Source: Streptomyces sp. BV286
GTDB taxonomy: Bacteria > Actinomycetota > Actinomycetes > Streptomycetales > Streptomycetaceae
Length of the DNA stretch: 64,000 bases
Direction: 5' to 3'
Assembly (NCBI RefSeq): GCF_019090165.1
Contig: NZ_JAHRIB010000114.1
Span: 1-64,000 of the forward strand
The notes under the pieces are model-generated. The model did no database searches. It had not been told where the DNA came from and saw only the letters and a program-made list of their open reading frames with translations. The first letter of the stretch is position 1. The number at the start of each line of letters is the position of its first letter. This document shows, piece after piece, positions 15,903-25,017 of this stretch. A program made the translations under genes and the position numbers.

Positions 15903-17297
15903 GTGAGCACACTGACGCGCGCCCGGGACTGGTTGAGGTCCCACCCCCTGGTGGTCGACGGAGCACTGGCGGCGGCCGTCCTCGCGTGCATGGTGGCCGG
16001 CGCGTTCGCGGAGCCGAACGGACGGCACCACCCCGCCTGGGACATCCGCACCCCCGATCCCCTCAGCATCGTCCTCACACTGCTCGCCGCCGGCGCGCTG
16101 GTCTTCCGCCGCCGCAGCCCCATGAAGGTCCTGGCCGCGACGAGCGCCCTGTCCGTCGTGGAGTTCGTGACCGGCGACCCCAGGGCCCCCGTCGCGATGT
16201 CCGCCGTCGTCGCCCTCTACACCGTCGCCGCGGCGACGGACCGCCCCACCACCTGGCGCGTGGGCCTCCTCACCATGACGGTCCTCACCGGCATCGCCAT
16301 GCTCGCCGGCCCTCTGCCCTGGTACGCCCAGGAGAACCTCGGCATCTTCGCCTGGACCGGTATGGCCGCCACCGCGGGAGACGCGGTCCGCAGCCGCCGC
16401 GACTTCGTGCACGCCATAAGAGAGCGCGCCGAGCGGGCGGAGCGCACCCGCGAGGAGGAGGCGCGCCGCCGGGTCGCGGAGGAACGCCTGCGCATCGCCC
16501 GCGATCTGCACGACGTCGTCGCCCACCACATCGCCCTCGTCAACGTGCAGGCCGGAGTCGCCGCGCACGTCATGGACAAACGCCCCGACCAGGCGAAGGA
16601 GGCCCTCGCCCACGTCCGCGAGGCCAGCCGCTCCGCGCTCAACGAACTCCGCGCCACGGTCGGCCTGCTGAGACAGTCGGGCGACCCCGAGGCCCCCACC
16701 GAACCGGCGCCCGGCCTGCACCGCCTCGAAGAGCTCGTCGGTACGTTCCGCAGCGCGGGCCTGCCCGTCGAAGTGGCCCGCACCGACCACGGCACGACCC
16801 TCCCCGCCGCCGTCGACCTGGCCGCGTACCGGATCATCCAGGAAGCCCTCACCAATGTGCGCAAGCACGCGGGCCAGGAGGCGAAGGCCGAGGTGAGCGT
16901 CGTACGCGTGGGACCGAACGTGGAGATCACCGTCCTGGACAACGGCCCCGGCGACGACGCCGCCGCCCGCCTGGAGGAGAACGGCGGCCACGGGCTCCTC
17001 GGCATGCGCGAGCGGGTCACCGCGCTCGGCGGCACCTGCACCGCGGGACCCCGATACGGAGGCGGCTTCCGGGTGCATGCGATCCTGCCGGTCAAGAGCG
17101 GTACCGCAAGCGCCGGGACTACCGGCACAACCGGCAGTACGGGGAGCACCGCGGGTACGGCGTCCACCGCGGCCGGCTCCCGGGCCGCAACCACGCCGAC
17201 CGCCTCCCCGGCCACCTCCGGCAGGGGAGCGGCCGCGTCCGGTGGCCCCGCGTCCACCTCGTCCACGAACAAGGCAGCCAAGGGGAACCCCGCATGA
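15903..17297 (+). CDS. NarL/DesK-type sensor histidine kinase
   Basis: 464 aa. The N-terminal ~155 residues hold about four to five membrane spans with short loops, so the signal is probably sensed in or at the membrane. The HisKA_3 region has RIARDLHDVVAHHIALVNVQAG with the phospho-acceptor His in DLHDVVAHH. The ATPase domain shows ALTNVRKHAG, LDNGPGD and GGHGLLGMRERV. The last ~70 residues are a Gly/Ser/Thr/Ala low-complexity tail not needed for catalysis. Its TGA overlaps the regulator ATG (ATGA), so the pair is translationally coupled. Its position after pspA-pspAA and before the RND permease suggests an envelope-linked signal. Confidence 0.93.
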   Translation: MSTLTRARDWLRSHPLVVDGALAAAVLACMVAGAFAEPNGRHHPAWDIRTPDPLSIVLTLLAAGALVFRRRSPMKVLAATSALSVVEFVTGDPRAPVAMSAVVALYTVAAATDRPTTWRVGLLTMTVLTGIAMLAGPLPWYAQENLGIFAWTGMAATAGDAVRSRRDFVHAIRERAERAERTREEEARRRVAEERLRIARDLHDVVAHHIALVNVQAGVAAHVMDKRPDQAKEALAHVREASRSALNELRATVGLLRQSGDPEAPTEPAPGLHRLEELVGTFRSAGLPVEVARTDHGTTLPAAVDLAAYRIIQEALTNVRKHAGQEAKAEVSVVRVGPNVEITVLDNGPGDDAAARLEENGGHGLLGMRERVTALGGTCTAGPRYGGGFRVHAILPVKSGTASAGTTGTTGSTGSTAGTASTAAGSRAATTPTASPATSGRGAAASGGPASTSSTNKAAKGNPA

Positions 17298-17974
17298 CCA
17301 TCCGTGTCCTGCTCGCCGACGACCAGGCTCTGCTGCGCAGTGCGTTCCGGGTCCTGGTCGACTCGGAGCCCGACATGGAGGTCGTCGGAGAGGCCTCGGA
17401 CGGTGCGGAGGCCGTGCGGCTCGCGCGCGAGGAGCGGGCCGACGTCGTCCTGATGGACATCCGCATGCCCGGCACCGACGGGCTGGCCGCGACCCGGCTC
17501 ATCAGCGCCGACCCGGGCCTCGCCCAGGTGCGGGTCGTCATGCTGACGACCTTCGAGGTCGACGAGTACGTGGTGCAGTCGCTGCGGGCCGGAGCCTCCG
17601 GTTTCCTCGGCAAGGGGTCCGAGCCGGAGGAACTGCTCAACGCCATCCGTGTCGCTGCCGGCGGCGACGCGCTGCTGTCACCGGTGGCCACCAAGGGACT
17701 GATCGCGAAGTTCCTCGCGCAGGGCGACGCCGACGACGACCGGGACCCCGCGCGCGCCGAACGGCTCGAAGCGCTGACCGTCCGCGAGCGCGAAGTCCTC
17801 GTCCAGGTCGCCGGCGGGCACTCCAACGACGAGATCGCCGAGCGGCTGGAGGTCAGCCCGCTCACGGTCAAGACGCACGTCAACCGGGCCATGGCCAAGC
17901 TCGGAGCACGCGACCGGGCCCAGCTCGTGGTGATCGCGTACGAGTCGGGACTGGTACGCCCAAGGGTGGAGTGA
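17294..17974 (+). CDS. NarL/LuxR-type response regulator
   Basis: 226 aa. Receiver domain with acidic pair ADDQALLRSAF, phospho-acceptor Asp in VLMDIRMPG (about residue 54), Thr in VMLTTFEV and Lys in FLGKGSEPEEL, all functional. The C-terminal LuxR helix-turn-helix includes LTVREREVLVQVAGGHSNDEIAERL. It is the partner of the overlapping kinase. The RND permease starts 165 nt downstream and is a plausible target, but no operator was identified. Confidence 0.95.
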   Translation: MTIRVLLADDQALLRSAFRVLVDSEPDMEVVGEASDGAEAVRLAREERADVVLMDIRMPGTDGLAATRLISADPGLAQVRVVMLTTFEVDEYVVQSLRAGASGFLGKGSEPEELLNAIRVAAGGDALLSPVATKGLIAKFLAQGDADDDRDPARAERLEALTVREREVLVQVAGGHSNDEIAERLEVSPLTVKTHVNRAMAKLGARDRAQLVVIAYESGLVRPRVE

Positions 17975-18139
17975 GCTCCACCCGCACGTACTGCGGTCGC
18001 GGTATGCGCCGCATAAGTAAACGGGACCTGGGGGCGAGGGGAGTGGCCTCGCGCATGGCTCAGAGTGATAGGCGGACGCTCACATGAGCCCCTTCTTCCG
18101 CTCCACAGCCCCAAGCCACAGAAGAGAGACCCGCCACCC

Positions 18140-21100
18140 ATGTCCTGGCTGTCCCGCTTCAGCCTCGCTCAGCGTGCCCTCATAGGGCTCATGTCGATCA
18201 TCGCGCTCGCCTTCGGAGCGATAGCGATCCCGCAGCTCAAGCAGCAACTGCTGCCCACCATCGAACTGCCGATGGTGTCGGTCCTGGCGCCGTACCAGGG
18301 CGCATCCCCCGACGTGGTCGAGAAGCAGGTCGTCGAGCCCATCGAGGACAACCTCGAAGCGGTCGACGGAATCTCCGGCGTCACCTCCACGGCCAGCGAG
18401 GGCAACGCCCTGATCATGGCCTCCTTCGACTACGGCAACGACTCCGCCCGGATCGTGGCCGATGTCCAGCAGGCCGTGAACCGCGCCCGCGCCCAGCTCC
18501 CCGACGACGTGGACCCGCAGGTCGTCGCCGGTTCGACCGACGACATACCCACCGTCGTCCTCGCCGTCACCTCGGGCAAGGACCAGCAGGCCCTCTCGGA
18601 CCAGCTGGACCGCACCGTCGTGCCCGCGCTGAAGGACATCGACGGCGTCGGCCAGGTCACCGTCGACGGGGTCCGGGACCTGGAGGTCGCGGTCACGCCG
18701 GACGACGCGAAGCTGGCGAAGGCGGGACTCACCCCGGCCGCCCTCGGCCAGGCCCTCCAGGCGGGCGGCGCGACCGTACCGGCCGGATCCTTCGACGAGG
18801 ACGGCAGCAACCGCACGGTCCAGGTCGGCGGCGGATTCACCTCGCTGCGCCAGATCGAGGACCTGATGGTCACCGGCGAGGGCGGCAAGAAGCCCGTACG
18901 CCTCGGTGCCGTCGCCACCGTCGAGGAGAAGCCCGCCAAGACGGAGTCCATCACCCGTACCGACGGGAAGCCCAGCCTCGCCGTCTCCGTCACCATGGAC
19001 CACGACGGCAGCGCGGTCGCCGTCTCGGACGCGGTCCAGGACAAGCTGCCGGGCCTGCGCAAGGACCTCGGATCCGGCGCCACCCTGACGGTCGTCAGCG
19101 ACCAGGGCCCGGCCGTCTCCAAGTCCATCAAGGGCCTGACCACCGAGGGCGGCCTCGGGCTCGTCTTCGCGGTCCTCGTCATCCTGGTCTTCCTGGCGTC
19201 GCTCCGTTCGACGCTGGTCACCGCGGTCTCCATCCCGCTGTCCGTCGTCCTCGCGCTGATCGTGCTGTGGACCCGCGGCGAGTCGCTCAACATCCTGACG
19301 CTGGGCGCGCTGACCATCGCCATCGGCCGGGTCGTCGACGACTCGATCGTGGTGCTGGAGAACATCAAGCGGCACCTCGGCTACGGCGAGGAGCGCGAGG
19401 AGGCCATCCTCAAGGCCGTACGGGAGGTCGCGGGCGCCGTCACCGCCTCGACGCTGACCACCGTCGCGGTCTTCCTGCCCATCGGTCTGACCGGCGGGAT
19501 GGTCGGCGAACTGTTCGGCTCGTTCTCCCTGACGGTCACGGCGGCCCTGCTGGCCTCACTTGTCGTCTCACTGACGGTCGTACCGGTGCTCTCGTACTGG
19601 TTCCTGCGCGCTCCCAAGGACGTGCGCGGGGCGGACCCGGAGGAGGCACGCCGCAAGGCCGAGGAGAAGGAGGCGCGCAGCCGTCTCCAGCGCTTCTACG
19701 TTCCCGTGCTGCGCTTCGCGACCCGTCGCCGCCTCACCAGCGTGGCGATCGCGGTGGTCGTCCTGGTCGGTACGTTCGGCATGGCGCCGCTGCTGAAGAC
19801 CAACTTCTTCGACCAGGGCGAGCAGGAGGTCCTCACGGTCAAGCAGGAGCTGAAGCCCGGCACCAGCCTGGCGGCGACCGACGCCCAGGCCAAGAAGGTC
19901 GAACGGATGCTCGCCGGCGTCAAGGGCGTCGAGGACTACCAGGTCACGATCGGCTCCTCCGGATTCCTGGCCGCGTTCGGCGGGGGCACGGACACCAACC
20001 AGGCCTCGTACACCGTCAAGGTCGCCGACTCGGCCTCCTTCGACGACGTCCAGGACCGCATCGAGGAAGGGCTCGGCGGGCTCTCCGGGATCGGTACGAC
20101 GACGGTCGCGGCCGGTGACGGGTTCAACAGCCAGGACCTGAGCGTCGTGGTGAAGTCCGCCGACGCCGCCGTACTGCGCGAGGCGGCGGAGAAGGTCCGG
20201 GACGAGGTCGCCAAGCTGGACGACGTCACCGACGTCACCAGCGACCTCGCCCAGTCCGTGCCGCGGATCTCGGTCCGGGCCAACGACAGGGCGGCCGCCG
20301 CCGGGTTCGACGACGCCACGCTCGGCGCGGCCGTCGGCCAGGCCGTGCGCGGCACCACCAGCGGCAAGGCCATCCTGGACGACACCGAGCGGGACGTGGT
20401 CATCAAGTCGGCGCAGCCGGCCGAGACGCTGTCCGAGCTGAAGAATTTGAACCTCGGCGCGGTGAAGCTCGGTGACATCGCGACGGTGGAGCTGGTCGAC
20501 GGCCCGGTGTCGATGACCCGCATCGACGGTCAGCGCGCGGCCACGATCACGGCGAAGCCGACGGGTGACAACACCGGCGCGGTCAGCGCCGACCTGACGG
20601 CCAAGCTCGACAAGCTGAAGCTGCCGGCCGGTGCCACGGCCGCCATCGGCGGGGTCTCCGAGGACCAGGACGACGCGTTCGCGTCCCTCGGCCTCGCGAT
20701 GCTCGCGGCGATCGCGATCGTCTTCATGCTGCTGGTGGCGACCTTCCGGTCGCTGATCCAGCCGCTGATCCTGCTCGTCTCGATCCCGTTCGCGGCGACG
20801 GGCGCGATCGGTCTGCTGGTGCTCACGGGCACCCCGATGGGTGTGCCGTCGATGATCGGCATGCTGATGCTGATCGGCATCGTCGTCACCAACGCGATCG
20901 TGCTGATCGACCTGATCAACCAGTACCGCAAGCAGGGTTACGGCGTCGTCGAGGCCGTGGTGGAGGGCGGCCGGCACCGCCTGCGCCCGATCCTCATGAC
21001 GGCCCTGGCGACGATCTTCGCCCTGCTGCCGATGGCGCTGGGCATCACCGGTGAGGGCGGCTTCATCGCCAAGCCCCTGGCGGTGGTGGTGATCGGCGGT

Positions 21101-21274
21101 CTGATCACGTCGACGCTGCTGACCCTGCTCCTGGTGCCGACGCTCTACGCGATGGTCGAACTCCGCAAGGAGCGCCGCGCGAAGAAGAAGACGGCGAAGC
21201 GGGCGGCCAAGGCCGAGGTTCCCGACCGGCCGGCATCGTCCGACTCGGACGAGCCGGAGCGGGCGGGGGTCTAG
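18140..21274 (+). CDS. AcrB/HAE1-type RND efflux permease
   Basis: 1044 aa, full RND length with the standard two-fold layout: TM1 at the N-terminus, a large extracytoplasmic loop, TM2-6, a second loop, TM8-12. The proton-relay acidic pair is present in TM4 (VVDDSIVVLENI). In the second half GIVVTNAIVLIDLINQ has no Lys at the AcrB Lys940 position. The C-terminal ~35 residues are charged. No membrane-fusion or outer-membrane partner is nearby, as expected for a monoderm. ATG at 18140 with GAAGAGAG upstream. Substrate unknown. A strong hairpin terminator follows. Confidence 0.92.
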   Translation: MSWLSRFSLAQRALIGLMSIIALAFGAIAIPQLKQQLLPTIELPMVSVLAPYQGASPDVVEKQVVEPIEDNLEAVDGISGVTSTASEGNALIMASFDYGNDSARIVADVQQAVNRARAQLPDDVDPQVVAGSTDDIPTVVLAVTSGKDQQALSDQLDRTVVPALKDIDGVGQVTVDGVRDLEVAVTPDDAKLAKAGLTPAALGQALQAGGATVPAGSFDEDGSNRTVQVGGGFTSLRQIEDLMVTGEGGKKPVRLGAVATVEEKPAKTESITRTDGKPSLAVSVTMDHDGSAVAVSDAVQDKLPGLRKDLGSGATLTVVSDQGPAVSKSIKGLTTEGGLGLVFAVLVILVFLASLRSTLVTAVSIPLSVVLALIVLWTRGESLNILTLGALTIAIGRVVDDSIVVLENIKRHLGYGEEREEAILKAVREVAGAVTASTLTTVAVFLPIGLTGGMVGELFGSFSLTVTAALLASLVVSLTVVPVLSYWFLRAPKDVRGADPEEARRKAEEKEARSRLQRFYVPVLRFATRRRLTSVAIAVVVLVGTFGMAPLLKTNFFDQGEQEVLTVKQELKPGTSLAATDAQAKKVERMLAGVKGVEDYQVTIGSSGFLAAFGGGTDTNQASYTVKVADSASFDDVQDRIEEGLGGLSGIGTTTVAAGDGFNSQDLSVVVKSADAAVLREAAEKVRDEVAKLDDVTDVTSDLAQSVPRISVRANDRAAAAGFDDATLGAAVGQAVRGTTSGKAILDDTERDVVIKSAQPAETLSELKNLNLGAVKLGDIATVELVDGPVSMTRIDGQRAATITAKPTGDNTGAVSADLTAKLDKLKLPAGATAAIGGVSEDQDDAFASLGLAMLAAIAIVFMLLVATFRSLIQPLILLVSIPFAATGAIGLLVLTGTPMGVPSMIGMLMLIGIVVTNAIVLIDLINQYRKQGYGVVEAVVEGGRHRLRPILMTALATIFALLPMALGITGEGGFIAKPLAVVVIGGLITSTLLTLLLVPTLYAMVELRKERRAKKKTAKRAAKAEVPDRPASSDSDEPERAGV

Positions 21275-21284
21275 CCGAACTCGA

Positions 21285-21340
21285 AAGACCGCGCCGTTCC
21301 CCGCGGGCCCCTTCGGGGGCGCGGGGAACGGCGCGGTCTT
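21285..21340. terminator. Long hairpin terminator between the RND permease gene and nadA
   Basis: Perfect 21-bp stem: 21285-21305 pairs with 21320-21340 (arms begin AAGACCGCGCC and end GGCGCGGTCTT). An inner CCCC-TTCG-GGGG mini-stem with a UUCG tetraloop caps it. It starts 11 nt after the permease stop and should terminate convergent transcription from both sides. Confidence 0.9.
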
Positions 21341-21344
21341 GTCA

Positions 21345-21367
21345 GGGGCGCGGGGAACGGCGCGACC
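21345..21367 (+). repeat. Dispersed GC-rich intergenic repeat copy
   Basis: GGGGCGCGGGGAACGGCGCG plus ACC, a variant of the common core with ACGG instead of ACTG. The right arm of the terminator just before it (21320-21336) carries the same CGCGGGGAACGGCGCGG, so two copies lie in tandem. Confidence 0.8.
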
Positions 21368-21413
21368 GGCCACGACGGACCCGCGGACGAGACACCGCCC
21401 GCCCGGCGGAGCC

Positions 21414-22598
21414 CTACGGCAGGGCCAGCATCCGCTCCAGCGCCAGCTTCGCGAACTGCTCCGTCTCCCGGTCCACCTCGATGCGGTTGACGAGATTGCC
21501 CTCGGCCAGCGACTCCAGGGTCCAGACCAGGTGCGGAAGGTCGATCCGGTTCATGGTCGAGCAGAAGCAGACCGTCTTGTCGAGGAAGACGATCTCCTTG
21601 CCCTCGGGGGCGAACCGGTTCGCCAGGCGGCGGACGAGGTTCAGCTCCGTGCCGATGGCCCACTTGGAGCCGGCCGGAGCCGCCTCCAGCGCCTTGATGA
21701 TGTACTCCGTGGAGCCCACGTAGTCCGCGGCGGCCACGACCTCGTGCCGGCACTCGGGGTGCACGAGGACGTTCACGCCCGGGATGCGCTCCCGCACGTC
21801 GTTCACCGAGTCGAGCGAGAAGCGGCCGTGCACCGAGCAGTGCCCCCGCCACAGGATCATCTTCGCGTCCCGCAGCTGTTCGGTGGTCAGCCCGCCGTTC
21901 GGCTTGTGCGGGTTGTAGAGGACGCAGTCGTCGAGCGACATGCCCATGTCCCGCACGGCGGTGTTGCGGCCCAGGTGCTGGTCGGGGAGGAACAGGACCT
22001 TCTCGCCCTGCTCGAACGCCCAGTCCAGCGCCTTCTTGGCGTTGGACGACGTGCAGATCGTGCCCCCGTGCTTGCCCGTGAACGCCTTGATGTCCGCGGA
22101 CGAGTTCATGTACGAGACGGGCACGACCTGCTCGGCTATCCCGGCTTCGGTCAGCACGTCCCAGCACTCGGCGACCTGCTCGGCGGTGGCCATGTCGGCC
22201 ATCGAGCACCCGGCGGCCAGGTCCGGCAGGACCACCCGCTGGTCGTCGGAGGTCAGGATGTCCGCCGACTCGGCCATGAAGTGCACACCGCAGAAGACGA
22301 TGTACTCGGCCTCGGGGCGCGCGGCGGCGTCCCTGGCGAGCTTGAAGGAGTCCCCCGTGACGTCCGCGAACTGGATGACCTCGTCGCGCTGGTAGTGGTG
22401 GCCGAGCACGAAGACCTTGTCCCCGAGCTTCTCCTTGGCGGCGCGGGCGCGCTCCACCAGGTCCGGGTCGGACGGCGAGGGCAGGTCACCGGGACAGTCG
22501 ACGCCGCGCTCGCTCCGCGGGTCGGCCTCACGGCCGAGGAGCAGCAGGGCGAGGGGCGTCGGCTGTACGTCGAGTTCCTGGGTCTGGGCGGTGGTCAC
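21414..22598 (-). CDS. nadA: Quinolinate synthase A
   Basis: [4Fe-4S] enzyme that condenses iminoaspartate with dihydroxyacetone phosphate to quinolinate in de novo NAD synthesis. 394 aa, the longer actinobacterial/NadA type. The three cluster cysteines are seen in YIVFCGVHFMAES, VHPECRHEV and VCFCSTMNRI; substrate motifs LGHHYQRDEVI and YNPHKPNGGL are present. The GTG at 22598 (VTTAQTQELDV) has AAAGGG 8 nt upstream; the GTG at 22607 overlaps that SD and is unlikely. nadB and nadC are not adjacent on this strand. The promoter carries a 10-bp dyad (see 22700-22743). Confidence 0.96.
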   Translation of the reverse strand: MTTAQTQELDVQPTPLALLLLGREADPRSERGVDCPGDLPSPSDPDLVERARAAKEKLGDKVFVLGHHYQRDEVIQFADVTGDSFKLARDAAARPEAEYIVFCGVHFMAESADILTSDDQRVVLPDLAAGCSMADMATAEQVAECWDVLTEAGIAEQVVPVSYMNSSADIKAFTGKHGGTICTSSNAKKALDWAFEQGEKVLFLPDQHLGRNTAVRDMGMSLDDCVLYNPHKPNGGLTTEQLRDAKMILWRGHCSVHGRFSLDSVNDVRERIPGVNVLVHPECRHEVVAAADYVGSTEYIIKALEAAPAGSKWAIGTELNLVRRLANRFAPEGKEIVFLDKTVCFCSTMNRIDLPHLVWTLESLAEGNLVNRIEVDRETEQFAKLALERMLALP

Positions 22599-22991
22599 GA
22601 CACGCACCCTTTCTGTTCTGCGGCTCGCTCGGCCGACCGACTGGAACGGCCGAGCAGGACACGCCTTTTCGTCGAAATGACGTTATCTATCATAACCGCT
22701 TCACGTCACGTTGACGATGTCCATAACGTCCATGTGACGTGAATCCCGTGGGGTCCGCCGGAAGCGGGACGAAAGCGTGCCGGAAACGGGCCGGGCACGG
22801 GCGGGGGCCGGGGCGGAGATCGTTCCGCGGCTCGGCCCGTGGGGTTGTGCACAGGCTGTTTTCCGCTTTCCGCGGTGTGTGCGAGCATGAAGAGAGAACC
22901 CGAAGACACAAGCCCGGCCCGGAATGAATCCGAGGCCCCGCCGGTTGCAACCGTCGGCAAGCAGTCTCCGTACAACCCGGGAGAGAAGCAG
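22599..22991. other. Divergent nadA/erpA intergenic region
   Basis: 393 bases. It contains the nadA promoter (minus-strand TATGAT, complement of 22689-22694), the inverted repeat 22700-22743 and the erpA leader. An open frame runs into erpA from 22839, but nothing marks it as coding. Confidence 0.6.
22700..22743. promoter_or_regulatory. Inverted repeat in the nadA promoter, candidate operator
   Basis: Perfect 10-bp arms: TTCACGTCAC (22700-22709) and GTGACGTGAA (22734-22743), 24 nt apart. The inner arm lies 6-15 nt upstream of the nadA minus-10 box, i.e. in the promoter spacer. This fits a regulator site for NAD synthesis, for erpA, or for both. I do not recognise the motif. Confidence 0.55.
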
Positions 22992-23348
22992 ATGTCCGTA
23001 TCGGACGAGACCACCACCGTGAGCGACGGCATCCTCCTGTCGGACGCCGCCGCGGACAAGGTCAAGGGCCTGCTCGAGCAGGAGGGTCGCGACGACCTGG
23101 CGCTGCGCGTCGCCGTTCAGCCCGGCGGCTGCTCCGGCCTGCGGTACCAGCTCTTCTTCGACGAGCGCTCCCTCGACGGTGACGTCGTCAAGGAGTTCGG
23201 CAGCGTGAAGGTCGTCACCGACCGCATGAGCGCTCCGTACCTGGGCGGCGCCTCGATCGACTTCGTGGACACCATCGAGAAGCAGGGCTTCACGATCGAC
23301 AACCCGAACGCGACGGGTTCCTGCGCCTGCGGCGACTCCTTCAGCTAG
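22992..23348 (+). CDS. erpA: Iron-sulfur cluster insertion protein (HesB/IscA family)
   Basis: 118 aa A-type carrier that hands [Fe-S] clusters to apo-proteins. The three ligand cysteines are present: one in QPGGCSGLRYQL and two in the C-terminal GSCACGDSF. ATG at 22992 with GGGAGAGAAG 4-10 nt upstream. It sits divergent from nadA, whose product needs a [4Fe-4S] cluster, and 0.5 kb from the bcc-aa3-linked synteny block; its Mycobacterium homologue is also near adoK and cob genes (from memory). A strong bidirectional terminator follows. Confidence 0.95.
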   Translation: MSVSDETTTVSDGILLSDAAADKVKGLLEQEGRDDLALRVAVQPGGCSGLRYQLFFDERSLDGDVVKEFGSVKVVTDRMSAPYLGGASIDFVDTIEKQGFTIDNPNATGSCACGDSFS

Positions 23349-23415
23349 GACTGCCGCTCCCGGTCGGCGAGCCATCCTTCGCGCGGCGGCCCCGGCCGGA
23401 TGCCGAGCACCGCAG

Positions 23416-23450
23416 AAAGGCGGCGCCCCCTCCAACGGGGCGCCGCCTTT
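23416..23450. terminator. Bidirectional terminator after erpA
   Basis: Perfect 14-bp stem: AAAGGCGGCGCCCC (23416-23429) with GGGGCGCCGCCTTT (23437-23450), loop CTCCAAC. It lies between convergent genes; the arm ends supply short A/T runs in both directions. Confidence 0.92.
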
Positions 23451-23496
23451 CGCGTACCAGTGACCGGGGAGTCCCCTTCCCCGGCTGCCTGGCAGG

Positions 23497-25017
23497 CTAG
23501 GGAAGATCCTTCTCCAGGGGTACGGCCTTGCCGTCGTCGGCGACCACCTTCCGGTCCCCGAGCGGCTCCTTGAGCTCGACCGTCCGGTGGAAGACCTTGG
23601 CGATCAGGATGCAGACCGCGTCCGGGTCGAAGGTCTCGGTCACCCGGGCCGTCACCCTGCCGCCGGTCTCGTCCGCAGACGCCGCGTAGTCGCTGCACAC
23701 GCCGCCCGTGAAGCGCACGGTCAGTTCCCTGCCCTTCACGCTGTAGCCCTCGACCCGGACGTCCCGCGTCGTGGGCGCCGCGGAGGTCCCGCCGCCGGGC
23801 TCGCTCGTGCGCGGGCTCGGCCGGGCTGTCGGGCTCTCGCTCGGAGGAGCCTCCGGCGGCTTCGGGGCGGTCAGGTACTTCGGGTCGACCGCGGGATGGG
23901 TGACCGTGAAACTGTCGTCGGCCCCCGGGGGCCGTACCTCGAAGAGCCAGGACGGCACCAGCGCCTGCCGGCCGTCCACGAAGTGCGCGGCCAGGCCGAA
24001 CACCGCGTCCTCGACGACGACCGGAGCGGGCTTCGGCGCCGTGGTCGACGCCTCGCAGGGCGTCTCGTTCCCGTCCTTCAGTGGCACGGGGCTCGCGCAG
24101 CCGCCGATCCCCACGCGCCCGCCGCCCGTCCCCGACCCGTTCAGCAGGCCGAGCGTCTTCCGCGCGCTGATGACGGGATACGTGTCCCCCTTCACCGGTG
24201 CCTTCACCTGGCCGCTGCCGCCCACCACCTGGCCGTCCGGGCCGACCTGGACGCCGGTCGTCCAGCCGTACGTGGGCAGCCCGCCGACCTCCGGATCCGC
24301 GTTCACCACGCGTACGGAGTCCATGAGCTGGCCTGCGTCGAGCTTCGCGTCGTCCTGGCCGACGGCCTTGAGGACCGGCGCCGCGGCCTTCTTCGCGGCC
24401 TCGGCGCTCACCGGGTCGGTCTCGGTGCCCTCCGCGCTCCCGCTCGCGCACACCGTGGTGCTCTCGCAGTTGTCGGTACGGGCCGCGAAACGGCTGAACG
24501 TCCAGATGCCGGGCGCCTTCCTGCTCACCTGCAGACCGGGCCCGAAGCCGTCCTTGGTGGCCCCGACCTTCCAGGCGTCCCCCTCCGCCTTCGGGGTGCC
24601 CTCCACGCCCAGGGCCTTCGCGAGCCGTGCCACCTCCGCCGCGGTGACCTCGCCCTTCGCCCGGTAGACGGCCGAGGAGGAGGGGCCACCGGGCAGCTCG
24701 CCCTCGGCGCGGTAGGTCGCGCCGTTCGGGTCGGGCTCGCCGGGAGCGATGCCGTTCGTGCCGCCGGTGCCGCCCGCACCGCTCTCCGTGTAACCGTCGA
24801 GGGCGAGGAGCGGCGGACTGCCGTCACCGCCCGGTGTACCGGAACTGTCCCTGCCCCCGGAACCGCCGGACGCGGTGGCGGCGAAGTACGCCCCGCCGCC
24901 ACCCACGAGGATCACCGCGGCCGCCACCGAGGCGACGGCCACCGGCGAACGCCGTCGGCGCGGCTGGTCCTCGTCGGCTGCGCCGGCCGCTTCGTTGTCG
25001 GGTCGCTCGGTGTCCAC
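23497..25017 (-). CDS. Membrane-anchored extracytoplasmic protein of unknown function
   Basis: 506 aa. A charged N-terminus with RRRR precedes one membrane anchor (VAVASVAAAVILVGGGGAYF, about 26-45), then Gly/Ser-rich linker and a large extracytoplasmic part. Two Cys pairs (DNCESTTVC and GGCAS...ETPC) could form disulfides. A Pro/Ser/Thr linker (about 370-400) precedes a small C-terminal domain. The GTG at 25017 has AAGGAG seven nt upstream. It occupies the position of the membrane protein Rv2203 in the Mycobacterium gene order (from memory). I cannot assign a function. Confidence 0.85.
   Translation of the reverse strand: MDTERPDNEAAGAADEDQPRRRRSPVAVASVAAAVILVGGGGAYFAATASGGSGGRDSSGTPGGDGSPPLLALDGYTESGAGGTGGTNGIAPGEPDPNGATYRAEGELPGGPSSSAVYRAKGEVTAAEVARLAKALGVEGTPKAEGDAWKVGATKDGFGPGLQVSRKAPGIWTFSRFAARTDNCESTTVCASGSAEGTETDPVSAEAAKKAAAPVLKAVGQDDAKLDAGQLMDSVRVVNADPEVGGLPTYGWTTGVQVGPDGQVVGGSGQVKAPVKGDTYPVISARKTLGLLNGSGTGGGRVGIGGCASPVPLKDGNETPCEASTTAPKPAPVVVEDAVFGLAAHFVDGRQALVPSWLFEVRPPGADDSFTVTHPAVDPKYLTAPKPPEAPPSESPTARPSPRTSEPGGGTSAAPTTRDVRVEGYSVKGRELTVRFTGGVCSDYAASADETGGRVTARVTETFDPDAVCILIAKVFHRTVELKEPLGDRKVVADDGKAVPLEKDLP

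Noticed and set aside
22839..22991. N-terminal extension of erpA from 22839
   Set aside because: HesB/IscA proteins of this type are about 118 aa; the ATG at 22992 has a good SD and the extension lacks family similarity.
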